From assembly GCA_002733665.1 (NCBI GenBank), contig NVWM01000003.1, positions 1 through 64,000 on the forward strand: a DNA stretch of 64,000 nt, given 5' to 3'. The notes beneath the pieces are model-generated. The model ran no database searches. It saw only the letters and a list, made by a program, of their open reading frames with translations, and had not been told where the DNA came from. The translations under genes and the position numbers were made by a program. This document shows, one piece after another, positions 42,768 through 52,437 of this stretch. Each line of letters begins with the position of its first letter. Position 1 is the first letter of the stretch. Source of the stretch: Lutibacter sp. (GTDB lineage Bacteria > Bacteroidota > Bacteroidia > Flavobacteriales > Flavobacteriaceae).

Positions 42768-43994
42768 CTAAAAAGTAACGGTAACTTCTATTTCTTTTCC
42801 ATCACGAAGTACAATAACTTTGGTCGTTGCTCCTTTTTCAAATTTAGATAAAGACTTCACATAATCCATCATTCCTTCAACCTTGATATCTCCCATTTTA
42901 ATAACAATATCACCTTTTACAATTCCTGCTTTGTGAGCTGGTTTATCATCGGTAACTCCATCAATACGCAATCCTTTTCCGTCAAACAAATAATCAGGGA
43001 TAACGCCTAAAGTAACTTTAAAACCACCACCTTTTCTTGTTTCATTTTTCGTCTTTTTAAACACCAATTTCTCTTTATTATCTAAATCTGAAATAATCTT
43101 GAAAAGATAATCTGAAATGGCATACATACCTTCATAATTTAACAATTCTGCATCATCTGTAGGTTTGTGATAATCTTTATGTTGACCAGTAAAAAAATGT
43201 AATACAGGAATATCACTTAAGTAAAAACTTGTATGATCTGATGGTCCAACTCCTGATTCTTTTTTTATCAACTTAAAACCAGTATTTAAAGAGTCTATCG
43301 TTTTAGTCCATACAGCTGCAGTTCCCGTACCATATACTGCCAATGATTTATCTTCTTTAAGCTTTCCAACCATATCCATATTTATCATATAGTTTACGTT
43401 CTCTAATTCTAAAGTTGCATTTTTTACAAAAAAATTAGAGCCTAACAACCCTATTTCTTCACCCGAAAAAGCCATAAACAAATAATTATTGCTTGTATTA
43501 GTGTTTCTCAACTTGCTTGCTAAATTTAACATCACTGAAACTCCACTTGCGTTGTCATCTGCTCCGTTATGAATCAATTTTTCTTCACCTCTATAAAGAC
43601 TTCCTTCTCCTCCATAACCTAAATGATCATAATGTGCACCAATAATAATCGTATTTTCCGCTTTATTATCTATATAGGCAAGTACGTTTGTTCCTGTAAT
43701 TGTACTATCTGAATTTATCTCTCTGTATGTTACTTTTGCATGAGGATGCGCTTTTGGAACAAAATTAAAAGGTTGTAAATAACCTTCGGTCCCTTTTGGT
43801 GATAACCCTAATTTTTTAAAACGCTCAACAATATAATCTGCAGCCAATTTTTCTCCTTCACTTCCAGTTTGTCTTCCTTCTAATTTGTCATCAGTTAAAA
43901 AAGCAACATCTTCTTTAATTTTGTTTTCTGGCTTAAGCGCTTCTTTACATCCAAATAGCGATATAAAAATTACTAATAGCGATATTTTCTTCAT
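42768..43994 (-). CDS. M28-family zinc peptidase lipoprotein with PDZ domain
   Basis: This 408-residue exported aminopeptidase-type enzyme has a lipobox at Cys16 (SLFGCKE). The M28 catalytic domain (about 50-310) has zinc ligands in GAHYDHLG (His121), NGADDNASG (Asp146/147), SGEEIG (Glu179/180), INMDMVG and QHKDYHKPTDD. A PDZ domain (about 325-408) ends the protein. Start codons of this gene and the divergent propeller lipoprotein are 44 bases apart. Confidence 0.92.
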   Translation of the reverse strand: MKKISLLVIFISLFGCKEALKPENKIKEDVAFLTDDKLEGRQTGSEGEKLAADYIVERFKKLGLSPKGTEGYLQPFNFVPKAHPHAKVTYREINSDSTITGTNVLAYIDNKAENTIIIGAHYDHLGYGGEGSLYRGEEKLIHNGADDNASGVSVMLNLASKLRNTNTSNNYLFMAFSGEEIGLLGSNFFVKNATLELENVNYMINMDMVGKLKEDKSLAVYGTGTAAVWTKTIDSLNTGFKLIKKESGVGPSDHTSFYLSDIPVLHFFTGQHKDYHKPTDDAELLNYEGMYAISDYLFKIISDLDNKEKLVFKKTKNETRKGGGFKVTLGVIPDYLFDGKGLRIDGVTDDKPAHKAGIVKGDIVIKMGDIKVEGMMDYVKSLSKFEKGATTKVIVLRDGKEIEVTVTF

Positions 43995-44005
43995 ATTATA
44001 TGCCT

Positions 44006-44022
44006 TATTTTGCGCAAAATTA
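44006..44022. promoter_or_regulatory. Overlapping divergent -7 boxes
   Basis: The sequence TATTTTGCGCAAAATTA holds TAATTTTG on the minus strand (44022-44015, for the M28 gene) and a near-consensus TATTTTG on the plus strand (44006-44012, for the propeller gene). The two promoters cannot both be occupied, so expression may be mutually exclusive or balanced. Confidence 0.4.
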
Positions 44023-44038
44023 CTAATAATATCAATAG

Positions 44039-45148
44039 ATGAAATATATTTATTCGCTTTTTTTTATAACGTTACTTTTCTCTTGTAAAACTGAAAAAAA
44101 AGAGACTCATAATGAAGATGCCGTTTCTGGTGCTACAAAAATTGTAAACGAAATTCAATATCCTCAAGAGAAACATTTAAAAAATATCAAACAATTAACT
44201 TTTGGAGGAGACAATGCTGAGGCTTATTGGAGTTTTGATGGGAAAAAACTTGTTTTTCAAGCTTCTAATCATTGGGATTTAGAGTGTGATCAAATTTTTG
44301 TGATGGATGCAAAAAGTTTAAAACATGATCATAATATACCTCAAATGGTAAGTACCGGAAAAGGGCGAACAACTTGTAGTTATTTTCTTCCAGGAGATTC
44401 TACCGTCGTATATTCATCAACTCACCTTGGCGATGTTGCTTGTCCGATTGTTCCAAAAAAAGAAGATCATGGAGGTAAATATATTTGGCCAGTATATGAG
44501 ACATTTGATATTTTTGTTGCTGACACAGAAGGAAATCAGTTAAAGCAATTGACCAACGAAAAAGGGTATGATGCTGAGCCTACAGTTTCTCCAAAAGGTG
44601 ATAAAATTGTGTTTACTTCAACACGTTCTGGCGACTTAGAACTGTTTACAATGAATATTGATGGAAGTGATGTAAAGCAAGTAACACATGAGTTGGGTTA
44701 TGATGGTGGCGCATTTTTCTCTCCTGATGGAACTAAATTAATTTTCCGTTCATCACGCCCTAAAACTGAGAAAGAAATTAAAGAATATAAAGATTTATTA
44801 GCACAAGGATTGGTAATGCCAACAAATATGGAATTATATATCTGTAATGTTGACGGAAGTGAACTCACAAAAATTACCGATTTAGGAAGCGCGAATTGGG
44901 CACCATTTTTTCATCCAAATGGAAAAAAAGTAATCTTCTCTACCAATCATCACAAAGAAAAACATGATGGATTTAATCTATTTATGATTGATATTGACGG
45001 TAAAAACTTAGAACAAATTACTTTTGATGCTGTTTTTGATGCATTCCCAATGTTTTCTCCTGACGGAACAAAATTAGTATTCTCATCAAACAGAAATAAT
45101 AACGGATCTCACGATACTAACCTTTTTATTGCTGAATGGGTTGATTAA
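44039..45148 (+). CDS. TolB-like beta-propeller lipoprotein
   Basis: This 369-residue protein has a lipobox at Cys16 (TLLFSCKTEK) and a six-bladed PD40 (WD40-like) propeller. Blade motifs are visible at about 62-75 (YWSFDGKKLVF), 185 (VSPKGDKIVF), 228 (FSPDGTKLIF), 293 (FHPNGKKVIF) and 336 (FSPDGTKLVF). It probably binds peptides or glycans at the outer membrane. It lies next to the divergent M28 peptidase, so a joint role in peptide use is possible. Confidence 0.88.
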   Translation: MKYIYSLFFITLLFSCKTEKKETHNEDAVSGATKIVNEIQYPQEKHLKNIKQLTFGGDNAEAYWSFDGKKLVFQASNHWDLECDQIFVMDAKSLKHDHNIPQMVSTGKGRTTCSYFLPGDSTVVYSSTHLGDVACPIVPKKEDHGGKYIWPVYETFDIFVADTEGNQLKQLTNEKGYDAEPTVSPKGDKIVFTSTRSGDLELFTMNIDGSDVKQVTHELGYDGGAFFSPDGTKLIFRSSRPKTEKEIKEYKDLLAQGLVMPTNMELYICNVDGSELTKITDLGSANWAPFFHPNGKKVIFSTNHHKEKHDGFNLFMIDIDGKNLEQITFDAVFDAFPMFSPDGTKLVFSSNRNNNGSHDTNLFIAEWVD

Positions 45149-45181
45149 TAACTCTTTTTAATCAAAAAAATAAATTATATG

Positions 45182-45224
45182 TTTTTTCTCAACGAAATTT
45201 AAAGTTTTGTTGGGAAAAATTTTT
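45182..45224 (+). terminator. Terminator after the propeller lipoprotein gene
   Basis: The stem TTTTTCTCAACGAAA / TTTTGTTGGGAAAAA (with G-U pairs, 7-base loop) is followed by TTTTT, 34 bases after the stop. Confidence 0.7.
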
Positions 45225-45249
45225 ATAGATTAAAACCTATTAATAATAG

Positions 45250-45257
45250 TATATTTG
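45250..45257 (+). promoter_or_regulatory. -7 promoter box for lepA
   Basis: TATATTTG matches TAnnTTTG and lies 21 bases before the lepA ATG. Confidence 0.6.
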
Positions 45258-45278
45258 CAAGTTGAATGAAGATACAGG

Positions 45279-47075
45279 ATGAAGCACATTAGAAATTTTT
45301 GCATAATTGCACATATTGATCACGGAAAAAGCACGCTTGCTGATAGGCTGTTAGAGTTTACAGGCGCTGTAACTGACAGAGAAAAGAAAGATCAATTATT
45401 AGATACTATGGATTTGGAGCGCGAACGTGGAATTACCATAAAATCACACGCAATCCAAATGGAATATACATATCAAGGTCAAGAGTATGTTTTAAACCTT
45501 ATTGATACTCCTGGACATGTAGATTTTTCTTACGAAGTTTCTCGTTCTATCGCAGCATGTGAAGGTGCACTGTTAATCGTTGATGCTGCACAAAGTATAC
45601 AAGCACAAACAATTTCTAATTTATATCTTGCTTTAGAGAATGATTTAGAAATTATTCCTATTCTAAATAAAATAGATTTACCAAGTGCCAATCCTGAAGA
45701 GGTTACTGATGATATTGTAGATTTATTAGGTTGTGATGCAGAAGATGTAATTCACGCAAGTGGGAAAACTGGATTTGGTATTGAAAATATATTAAAAGCA
45801 GTTATCGAACGTATTCCTGCTCCAAAAGGAGATGTAGACGCTCCATTACAAGCCTTAATTTTTGATTCTGTTTACAATACTTTTAGAGGAATTGAGACTT
45901 ATTTTAGAGTTTTTAATGGTGAAATTAAAAAAGGACAAAAAATTAAATTTGTTGCAACTGAGCAAGAGTATTTTGCAGATGAAGTCGGAACTTTAAAATT
46001 AGAACAAGTAGCAAAAAAATCTGTAAAAGCAGGTGATGTTGGTTATTTAATTACAGGAATTAAAACGGCCAAAGAAGTAAAAGTTGGAGATACAATTACA
46101 GACGCTATAAATCCTACAACAAATATTGTAGAAGGATTTGAAGATGTAAAACCAATGGTTTTTGCAGGAATTTATCCTGTTGATACGGAAGATTATGAAG
46201 AGTTGAGAAACTCGATGGAAAAATTACAATTGAATGATGCTTCTTTAGTTTTTCAGCCAGAAAGTTCAGCAGCATTAGGTTTTGGGTTCCGTTGTGGATT
46301 CTTAGGAATGTTGCATATGGAAATTATTCAAGAGCGTTTAGAACGCGAGTTCAATATGACCGTTATCACAACGGTTCCAAACGTTTCTTATCATGCTTTT
46401 ACAAATAGAAAACCTGACGATGCGTTTATATTAAACAATCCTTCTGATTTACCTGACCCATCAACACTTAACAGAATTGAAGAGCCGTTTATCAAAGCAT
46501 CAATCATTACAAAAGCAGATTATATTGGGAATGTAATGTCACTTTGTATTGAAAAAAGAGGGATGATTACAAATCAAACTTATTTAACTACAGATCGTGT
46601 TGAATTGACTTTTGATATGCCTTTGGCTGAAATTGTTTTTGATTTTTATGACAGATTAAAAACCGTTTCTAAAGGATATGCTTCTTTTGACTACTCACCT
46701 ATAGGAATGCGAGAATCAAAATTGGTTCGTTTAGACATTCTCTTAAACGGAAACTCAGTTGATGCCCTTTCCGCTTTAATTCACGCAGATAATGCCCAGA
46801 ATATTGGTAAAAAGATGTGTGAAAAGTTGAAAGAATTAATACCAAGACAACAATTTGATATTCCAATTCAAGCAGCAGTTGGAGCAAAAATTATTTCTCG
46901 TGAAACCATCAAAGCACTTCGTAAAGATGTTACTGCAAAATGTTATGGAGGAGATATTTCGAGAAAAAGAAAACTGCTAGAAAAACAGAAAAAAGGAAAA
47001 AAACGTATGCGTCAAGTAGGAAATGTAGAGATTCCTCAGCAAGCGTTTATGGCTGTTTTAAAGTTGAATGATTAA
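45279..47075 (+). CDS. lepA: Elongation factor 4 (LepA)
   Basis: LepA is a ribosomal GTPase linked to back-translocation or to initiation and biogenesis. The 598-residue protein has the P-loop AHIDHGKST (11-19), switch [13 protein letters not shown] and the guanine motif NKIDLP. Domains II-IV and the LepA-specific C-terminal domain with [17 protein letters not shown] follow. Length is normal and all motifs intact. Monocistronic. Confidence 0.97.
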   Translation: MKHIRNFCIIAHIDHGKSTLADRLLEFTGAVTDREKKDQLLDTMDLERERGITIKSHAIQMEYTYQGQEYVLNLIDTPGHVDFSYEVSRSIAACEGALLIVDAAQSIQAQTISNLYLALENDLEIIPILNKIDLPSANPEEVTDDIVDLLGCDAEDVIHASGKTGFGIENILKAVIERIPAPKGDVDAPLQALIFDSVYNTFRGIETYFRVFNGEIKKGQKIKFVATEQEYFADEVGTLKLEQVAKKSVKAGDVGYLITGIKTAKEVKVGDTITDAINPTTNIVEGFEDVKPMVFAGIYPVDTEDYEELRNSMEKLQLNDASLVFQPESSAALGFGFRCGFLGMLHMEIIQERLEREFNMTVITTVPNVSYHAFTNRKPDDAFILNNPSDLPDPSTLNRIEEPFIKASIITKADYIGNVMSLCIEKRGMITNQTYLTTDRVELTFDMPLAEIVFDFYDRLKTVSKGYASFDYSPIGMRESKLVRLDILLNGNSVDALSALIHADNAQNIGKKMCEKLKELIPRQQFDIPIQAAVGAKIISRETIKALRKDVTAKCYGGDISRKRKLLEKQKKGKKRMRQVGNVEIPQQAFMAVLKLND

Positions 47076-47105
47076 TTTTCAACCAAATCAAAATTAAATT
47101 TTTAG

Positions 47106-47137
47106 CATAAAAAACCCACTTAATCTCTTAAGTGGGA
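47106..47137 (-). terminator. Terminator of a candidate minus-strand small RNA
   Basis: The stem CCCACTTAA / TTAAGTGGG (47115-47136, loop TCTC) is followed on the minus strand by six T. On the plus strand it is followed by AAAATTGC, so it fits the minus strand better than lepA. Confidence 0.75.
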
Positions 47138-47176
47138 AAATTGCTATGAAAAAGAAAGTAGGATTTAACTCCTACA
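47109..47176 (-). ncRNA. Candidate small RNA of about 68 nt
   Basis: A minus-strand -7 box TATATTTG (47188-47181) would start transcription near 47175. The RNA would open with hairpin GTAGGA-GTTAAA-TCCTAC (47175-47158), pass a single-stranded linker (TTTCTTTTTCATAGCAATTT) and end at the terminator above. No ORF of note is present. A clear -33 element is not seen. The remaining 290 bases up to the tRNA-Asn terminator show nothing recognisable. Confidence 0.5.
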
Positions 47177-47471
47177 GCCACAAATATACAAATACCATTT
47201 AAAAAAAACTCTTATTGTGAATAATTAATAAGAAAAAATGTGAAAAATTAACATATGCTTATGTTTTTTCTGTTATAATCACATCTTTAGCAATCACTTT
47301 TATGATATAAATCCCCTCTTCTTTAACAACTTATTTAAAAAATTCAGTCATCAAGAAATCTTTTCTCACAAAATCAATAAACATTTTTATTTTTTGAAAT
47401 AAAGCAATAACATCCTTTTTCATAATGAAAATAAAAATATAGAATGCTGCAGTATTTGTTGTACTTACCAA

Positions 47472-47506
47472 AAACAAGAAAGCCTTTACATCGACGTAAA
47501 GGCTTT
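47472..47506 (-). terminator. Terminator after tRNA-Asn
   Basis: The stem AAAGCCTTTAC / GTAAAGGCTTT (47480-47505) with a 6-base loop ends 12 bases from the tRNA, with TCTTGTTTTT following on the minus strand. Confidence 0.8.
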
Positions 47507-47516
47507 ATTTATCTTG

Positions 47517-47590
47517 CTCCTCCTCTAAGGCTCGAACTTAGGACCCTCTGATTAACAGTCAGATGCTCTAACCAACTGAGCTAAGGAGGA
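47517..47590 (-). tRNA. tRNA-Asn (anticodon GTT)
   Basis: A 74-nt cloverleaf on the minus strand: acceptor TCCTCCT with AGGAGGA, anticodon arm TCTGA-CTGTTAA-TCAGA with anticodon GTT, T arm CTAAG-TTCGAGC-CTTAG. The discriminator is G. CCA is not encoded. Confidence 0.97.
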
Positions 47591-47711
47591 ATTTACCGAT
47601 TTTAATTTCGGTGTGCAAATATAAATGTTTTTATACTATTGCCAAATAAAAAGATGAAAAAAATGCGAAATAAATACATCTAAAAAAATAGAGTCGTTTT
47701 AGTAAAAATCG

Positions 47712-47719
47712 TATTTTTG
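47712..47719 (+). promoter_or_regulatory. -7 promoter box for sucA
   Basis: TATTTTTG matches TAnnTTTG and lies 39 bases before the sucA ATG. Confidence 0.5.
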
Positions 47720-47758
47720 TTTCTGTTATATTAAAATTGTTTTAGGATTAAATAAAAT

Positions 47759-50494
47759 ATGGATAAATTTTCATTTTTAAATGCCGCACATACTGGTTTT
47801 ATTGCTGATTTATACGATCAATATTTAGAAAAGCCAGATGCTGTTGAGCCAAGTTGGAGGAGTTTTTTTCAAGGTTATGATTTAGCGAATGAGAATTATA
47901 GCATTACTGATGATGAAGTTTCTGTTGAAGTTCCAGAACATGTCCATAAAGAATTCCAAATATTAGAATTAATAAATGGTTATAGAACGCGAGGACATCT
48001 GTTTACCAAAACAAATCCTGTTCGTGATAGAAGGTCTTACAATCCAACGCTGGATATTAAAAACTTTGGTCTGTCTGAAGGTGATTTAGAATCTATTTTT
48101 AGTGCAGGATCAATTCTTGGTTTAGGAAATACTTCTCTTAAAAGCATCATTCATCACCTTGAAGAAATTTACTGTGACTCTATTGGTGTAGAATATATGT
48201 ATATTCGAAACCCAGAAGTTATAAAATGGTGGCAAAACAAGCTAAATGTAAATGACAATCATTTAACATATAATATTGAAGAAAAAAAATATCTTCTTTC
48301 TAAATTAAACCAAGCTGTAACCTTTGAAAGTTTTTTACAAGTAAAATATGTTGGTCAAAAACGATTTTCATTAGAAGGAGGCGAATCTCTAATTCCAGCA
48401 ATTAGTATTGCACTTTTTAATGCTGTAGAAAAATATGGCGTAAAAGAATGTGTTTTAGGAATGGCACATCGTGGTCGTTTAAGCACATTGGTAAATGTTT
48501 TTAGAAAACCATTACATGAATTGTTTAGTGAGTTTGAAGGGAAAGATTTCGAAGATCAAAATATTGATGGAGATGTAAAATACCATCTTGGTTTAACTTT
48601 AAATAAAACCTATCAAAATGGAAAGTCTATCAAGATGAATTTGGTTCCAAATCCTTCACATCTTGAAACCGTAGCGCCAGTTGCTCAAGGAATTACTCGT
48701 GCAAAAATTGATAAAGACTATAATGGCGATAACTCAAAAATAATACCAATAATTGTTCATGGAGATGCTGCAATTGCAGGTCAAGGACTTGTTTATGAAG
48801 TTACTCAAATGAGCCAATTAAATGGTTATAAAACTGGAGGAACAATCCATATTGTAGTAAATAATCAAATTGGATTTACGACAAATTATCTCGATGCTCG
48901 CTCAAGTACCTATTGTACAGATGTCGCTAAAGTAACTTTATCACCTGTTTTACATATAAATTCTGATGATGCAGAAGCAGTAGTTCATGCTATGAAAATG
49001 GCATTAGACTATCGAATGAAATTTAAAAAAGACGTCTATATTGATTTATTAGGATACCGTAAGTACGGACACAATGAAGGTGATGAACCTCGGTTTACAC
49101 AACCAAAATTATATAAATCAATTGCCAAACATAGCAATCCATTAAAAATATATTCAGATAAATTAATTGCTGAAGGCTCTATTGACGAAGCATATTCTAA
49201 AAAAATAGTCTCTGATTTTAAAGAAGTTTTAGAAAAAGAATTTACAAGGTCAAAAGAATCTACGTCTTCTAAAGTTCGCGAGTTCATGCAAGAACGTTGG
49301 ACTGATTTTAACCGTCAGCATTTAGATGGAATGTTGAAACCTATTGATAGTTCTTATTCTGAAGATAAATTAAAAAACATTGCAAAAATTGTTTCTACAG
49401 TTCCTGATGGAGTAAAATTTGTGCGTAAAGCAGAGCGAATCCTTAACGGAAGAGACAAGATGGTTTTTGAAACTGATTCTTTAGATTGGGGAATGGCAGA
49501 AACTCTCGCTTATGGTAGTTTGCTTGAAGAAGGCTTTGATATTCGTATTTCTGGACAAGATGTAGAGCGTGGAACTTTCAGTCATAGACACGCTATTTTA
49601 CGTGATGAAATATCTGAAGAAAGAATCAATCTTTTAAATACTAATCCTAAGAGTAAAGGTGAAATGAATATTTTCAATTCCTTATTATCAGAATATGGTG
49701 TTTTAGGTTTTGATTATGGATATGCAATGGCAAATCCAAATACATTAACAATTTGGGAAGCGCAGTTTGGTGATTTCTCAAATGGCGCTCAGATTATTTT
49801 TGACCAATACCTTTCTGCAGCAGAAGATAAATGGAAAATGCAAAACGGAATCGTAATTTTATTACCACATGGTTATGAAAGTCAAGGTTCTGAACATTCA
49901 TCTGCTCGAATGGAACGATATTTACAATTATGTGCCAACGACAATATGATTGTTGCTGATTGTACTACGCCTGCAAATTTCTTTCACTTGTTACGCCGTC
50001 AAATGAAGCGTAATTTTAGAAAACCATTGATTGTTCTTACTCCAAAAAGTTTGTTGCGTCATCCAAAAGCAATTTCATCTATTAGTGAATTATCAAAAGG
50101 TGAATTCCAAGAAGTTATAGATGATACCATCAATCCTGAAAATGTAAAAAAATTGGTGTTCTGTACCGGAAAATTCTATTATGATTTATTGGCAGAAAGA
50201 GAAGTGTTACAAAAGAATGATGTTGCACTAGTGAGAATTGAACAATTATTTCCATTACACTTAGAAAAAGTTCAAAAAGTAATAGATAGATATCCAAATG
50301 TTAAGAAATATGTTTGGGCACAAGAAGAGCCTAAAAATATGGGCGCTTGGAGTCATATGCTACAACGCTTAGATTTAGTAAAGTTAGAAGTCGCTTCAAG
50401 ACCTTATGCTGCAGTTCCTGCTCCAGGATCAAGCTCACGAGATAAAAGAAGACAAAAAAGAGTTATTGATAGCGTTTTTGACACAAACAGTTAA
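47759..50494 (+). CDS. sucA: 2-oxoglutarate dehydrogenase E1 component
   Basis: SucA (OdhA) decarboxylates 2-oxoglutarate with thiamine diphosphate and passes the succinyl group to the E2 lipoyl arm in the citric acid cycle. The 911-residue protein has the N-terminal FLNAAHTGFIADLYDQYL segment, which may contact E2. The ThDP region GMAHRGRLSTL and HGDAAIAGQG, NNQIGFTTN and the C-terminal transketolase-like domain are present. An ORF6N gene separates it from sucB. Confidence 0.96.
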   Translation: MDKFSFLNAAHTGFIADLYDQYLEKPDAVEPSWRSFFQGYDLANENYSITDDEVSVEVPEHVHKEFQILELINGYRTRGHLFTKTNPVRDRRSYNPTLDIKNFGLSEGDLESIFSAGSILGLGNTSLKSIIHHLEEIYCDSIGVEYMYIRNPEVIKWWQNKLNVNDNHLTYNIEEKKYLLSKLNQAVTFESFLQVKYVGQKRFSLEGGESLIPAISIALFNAVEKYGVKECVLGMAHRGRLSTLVNVFRKPLHELFSEFEGKDFEDQNIDGDVKYHLGLTLNKTYQNGKSIKMNLVPNPSHLETVAPVAQGITRAKIDKDYNGDNSKIIPIIVHGDAAIAGQGLVYEVTQMSQLNGYKTGGTIHIVVNNQIGFTTNYLDARSSTYCTDVAKVTLSPVLHINSDDAEAVVHAMKMALDYRMKFKKDVYIDLLGYRKYGHNEGDEPRFTQPKLYKSIAKHSNPLKIYSDKLIAEGSIDEAYSKKIVSDFKEVLEKEFTRSKESTSSKVREFMQERWTDFNRQHLDGMLKPIDSSYSEDKLKNIAKIVSTVPDGVKFVRKAERILNGRDKMVFETDSLDWGMAETLAYGSLLEEGFDIRISGQDVERGTFSHRHAILRDEISEERINLLNTNPKSKGEMNIFNSLLSEYGVLGFDYGYAMANPNTLTIWEAQFGDFSNGAQIIFDQYLSAAEDKWKMQNGIVILLPHGYESQGSEHSSARMERYLQLCANDNMIVADCTTPANFFHLLRRQMKRNFRKPLIVLTPKSLLRHPKAISSISELSKGEFQEVIDDTINPENVKKLVFCTGKFYYDLLAEREVLQKNDVALVRIEQLFPLHLEKVQKVIDRYPNVKKYVWAQEEPKNMGAWSHMLQRLDLVKLEVASRPYAAVPAPGSSSRDKRRQKRVIDSVFDTNS

Positions 50495-50495
50495 G

Positions 50496-51008
50496 ATGAA
50501 TTTACAAGTCATTCAAAATAAAATATACTCTATTAGAAATCAAAAGGTCATGCTTGATTTTGATTTGGCAGAATTATATCAAGTTGAAACAAGGGTTTTA
50601 AAACAGGCTGTTCGAAGAAATATTAAAAGATTTCCTTCAGATTTTATGTTTGAATTGACGCGTGACGAGAATAATTCTTTAAGATCACAAATTGTGACCT
50701 TAAACGAAAGTGGAAGAGGAAAACACAGTAAATATCTTCCTTTTCTATTTACAGAACAAGGAGTTTCTATGCTTTCAAGTGTATTAAAAAGTAATACAGC
50801 AATCGATATAAATATATCAATTATTCGTGTATTTGTTCAATTAAGACAATTAGCATTGACCAATAGTGAAGTAAGTGATAAATTAAGTGAATTAGAAAAC
50901 AAATACGATAAACAATTTAAAGATGTTTATGAAGCTTTGAATTATTTGGTTCAAAAAGATAAAAAGAAAATAGACCAAAGCAATCGTAAACAAATAGGAT
51001 ATAAATAA
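50496..51008 (+). CDS. ORF6N-domain DNA-binding protein between sucA and sucB
   Basis: This 170-residue protein has an N-terminal ORF6N domain (about 8-95; QKVMLDFDLAELYQVET, FPSDFMFELT), a putative DNA-binding fold known from phage and mobile elements and frequent in Bacteroidota chromosomes. A coiled coil follows (about 125-150) and the tail is lysine-rich. The start is the ATG one base after the sucA stop. sucB begins 18 bases after its stop, so it shares the operon transcript. Confidence 0.85.
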   Translation: MNLQVIQNKIYSIRNQKVMLDFDLAELYQVETRVLKQAVRRNIKRFPSDFMFELTRDENNSLRSQIVTLNESGRGKHSKYLPFLFTEQGVSMLSSVLKSNTAIDINISIIRVFVQLRQLALTNSEVSDKLSELENKYDKQFKDVYEALNYLVQKDKKKIDQSNRKQIGYK

Positions 51009-51025
51009 ATTAAAATTATAGTACC

Positions 51026-52243
51026 ATGATTTTAGAAATGAAAGTTCCTTCTCCGGGAGAATCAATTACAGAAGTAGAAATAGCAGAATGGTTGGTTGAA
51101 GATGGAGATTATGTAGAAAAAGATCAAGCAATTGCAGAAGTAGATTCTGACAAAGCAACTTTAGAATTACCTGCGGAAGAAAGTGGAATTATCACTTTAA
51201 AAGCCGAAGAAGGTGATGCTGTTGCCGTTGGTGCTGTTGTGTGTTTGATTGATATGGATGGCGAAAAGCCAAAAGGTGAAAGCAGTAAGGCAAAGGGTGA
51301 AAGTGAAAAGGTGAAAGAAGAAATCAAATCCCTTGACCCAAAACCTTTAACCCAAAAAACGTATGCTACAGGTTCTGCATCTCCAGCAGCTAGAAAAATA
51401 TTGGCAGAAAAAGGGATGGATGCTAAAGGTATTTCTGGCACAGGAAAAGATGGTAGAGTAACTAAAGAAGATGCTATTAAAGCAGTTCCTTCAATGGGAA
51501 CTTTACCTGAAGGTGGTGAAAGAGGAACTACACGTAAGAAAATGTCTATGTTACGTAGAAAAGTTGCAGAGCGTTTGGTTGCTGTAAAAGGTGAAACTGC
51601 GATGTTAACGACGTTTAACGAAGTAAACATGCAACCAATCTTTGACCTTAGAAAAGAATATAAAGAAGATTTTAAAGCAAAACATGGTGTTGGTTTAGGA
51701 TTCATGAGTTTCTTTACAATGGCTATTGTTAGAGCATTAAAAATGTATCCTGATGTAAACTCAATGATTGATGGAGATTTCCAAATCAAACATGATTTTC
51801 ATGATATTTCAATTGCCGTTTCTGGACCAAAAGGATTGATGGTTCCAGTTATTAGAAATGCAGAGAATTTATCTTTTAGAGGTGTTGAAAGTGAAGTGAA
51901 ACGTTTGGCGATTCGTGCTCGTGATGGTCAAATTACAATTGACGAAATGACTGGAGGAACCTTTACGATTACCAATGGTGGAGTATTTGGCTCTATGTTA
52001 TCTACGCCTATCTTAAACCCTCCTCAAAGTGGAATTTTAGGAATGCACAATATTGTAAACAGACCAATGGCTGTTGACGGACAAGTAGTAATACAACCAA
52101 TTATGTATGTTGCCTTATCGTATGACCATAGAATTATTGATGGTCGTGAATCTGTTGGATTCTTAGTGGCGGTTAAAGAAGCGTTAGAAAACCCTATTGA
52201 AATTTTGATGGACAACAATCCTAAGAAATCATTAGAAATGTAG
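51026..52243 (+). CDS. sucB: 2-oxoglutarate dehydrogenase E2 component (dihydrolipoyl succinyltransferase)
   Basis: SucB transfers the succinyl group from lipoate to CoA. The 405-residue protein has one lipoyl domain with Lys43 ([12 protein letters not shown]). A low-complexity Lys/Glu linker (about 79-111) has DNA made of repeated AAAGGTGAAAG-like units. Then comes the subunit-binding domain ([12 protein letters not shown], about 116-152) and a catalytic domain with [10 protein letters not shown] near residue 366. The usual E2 length is kept. Confidence 0.95.
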   Translation: MILEMKVPSPGESITEVEIAEWLVEDGDYVEKDQAIAEVDSDKATLELPAEESGIITLKAEEGDAVAVGAVVCLIDMDGEKPKGESSKAKGESEKVKEEIKSLDPKPLTQKTYATGSASPAARKILAEKGMDAKGISGTGKDGRVTKEDAIKAVPSMGTLPEGGERGTTRKKMSMLRRKVAERLVAVKGETAMLTTFNEVNMQPIFDLRKEYKEDFKAKHGVGLGFMSFFTMAIVRALKMYPDVNSMIDGDFQIKHDFHDISIAVSGPKGLMVPVIRNAENLSFRGVESEVKRLAIRARDGQITIDEMTGGTFTITNGGVFGSMLSTPILNPPQSGILGMHNIVNRPMAVDGQVVIQPIMYVALSYDHRIIDGRESVGFLVAVKEALENPIEILMDNNPKKSLEM

Positions 52244-52247
52244 TAAA

Positions 52248-52275
52248 CGTCATTCTGAACTTGTTTCAGAATCTC
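52248..52275. repeat. Short hairpin repeat after sucB
   Basis: GTCATTCTGAACTTGTTTCA continues with GAATCTC and forms a TTCTGAAC-TTG-TTTCAGAA stem. It matches the hairpin at 24,751 and the GTCATTCTGA ends of larger repeats. Confidence 0.6.
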
Positions 52276-52290
52276 ATGAAATAATAGAGA

Positions 52291-52320
52291 AAACCCAAAA
52301 CAATTGTTTTGGGTTTTTTG
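52291..52320 (+). terminator. Terminator of the sucA-ORF6N-sucB operon
   Basis: A perfect 26-bp palindrome (arm AAACCCAAAACAA, 52291-52316) is followed by TTTG, about 48 bases after the sucB stop. Confidence 0.85.
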
Positions 52321-52437
52321 TTTGATCTTAGTTTAGTTTGTTTCTTAACTCTCAAAAAATTATCTTCGCTTATCGTTTGATATAAACAATTAAAAAAGTT
52401 CATATCATTCCATTATGTGTAACTGAAAAACAGACTA

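Noticed and set aside
50406-50495. Upstream start for the ORF6N gene inside sucA
   Set aside because: The 30 extra residues come from the sucA 3' end in another frame; the ATG right after the sucA stop matches the ORF6N domain start.
51124-51789. 221-codon minus-strand reading frame opposite sucB
   Set aside because: It is an antisense shadow of the highly conserved sucB gene, with serine/proline-rich composition and no motif.
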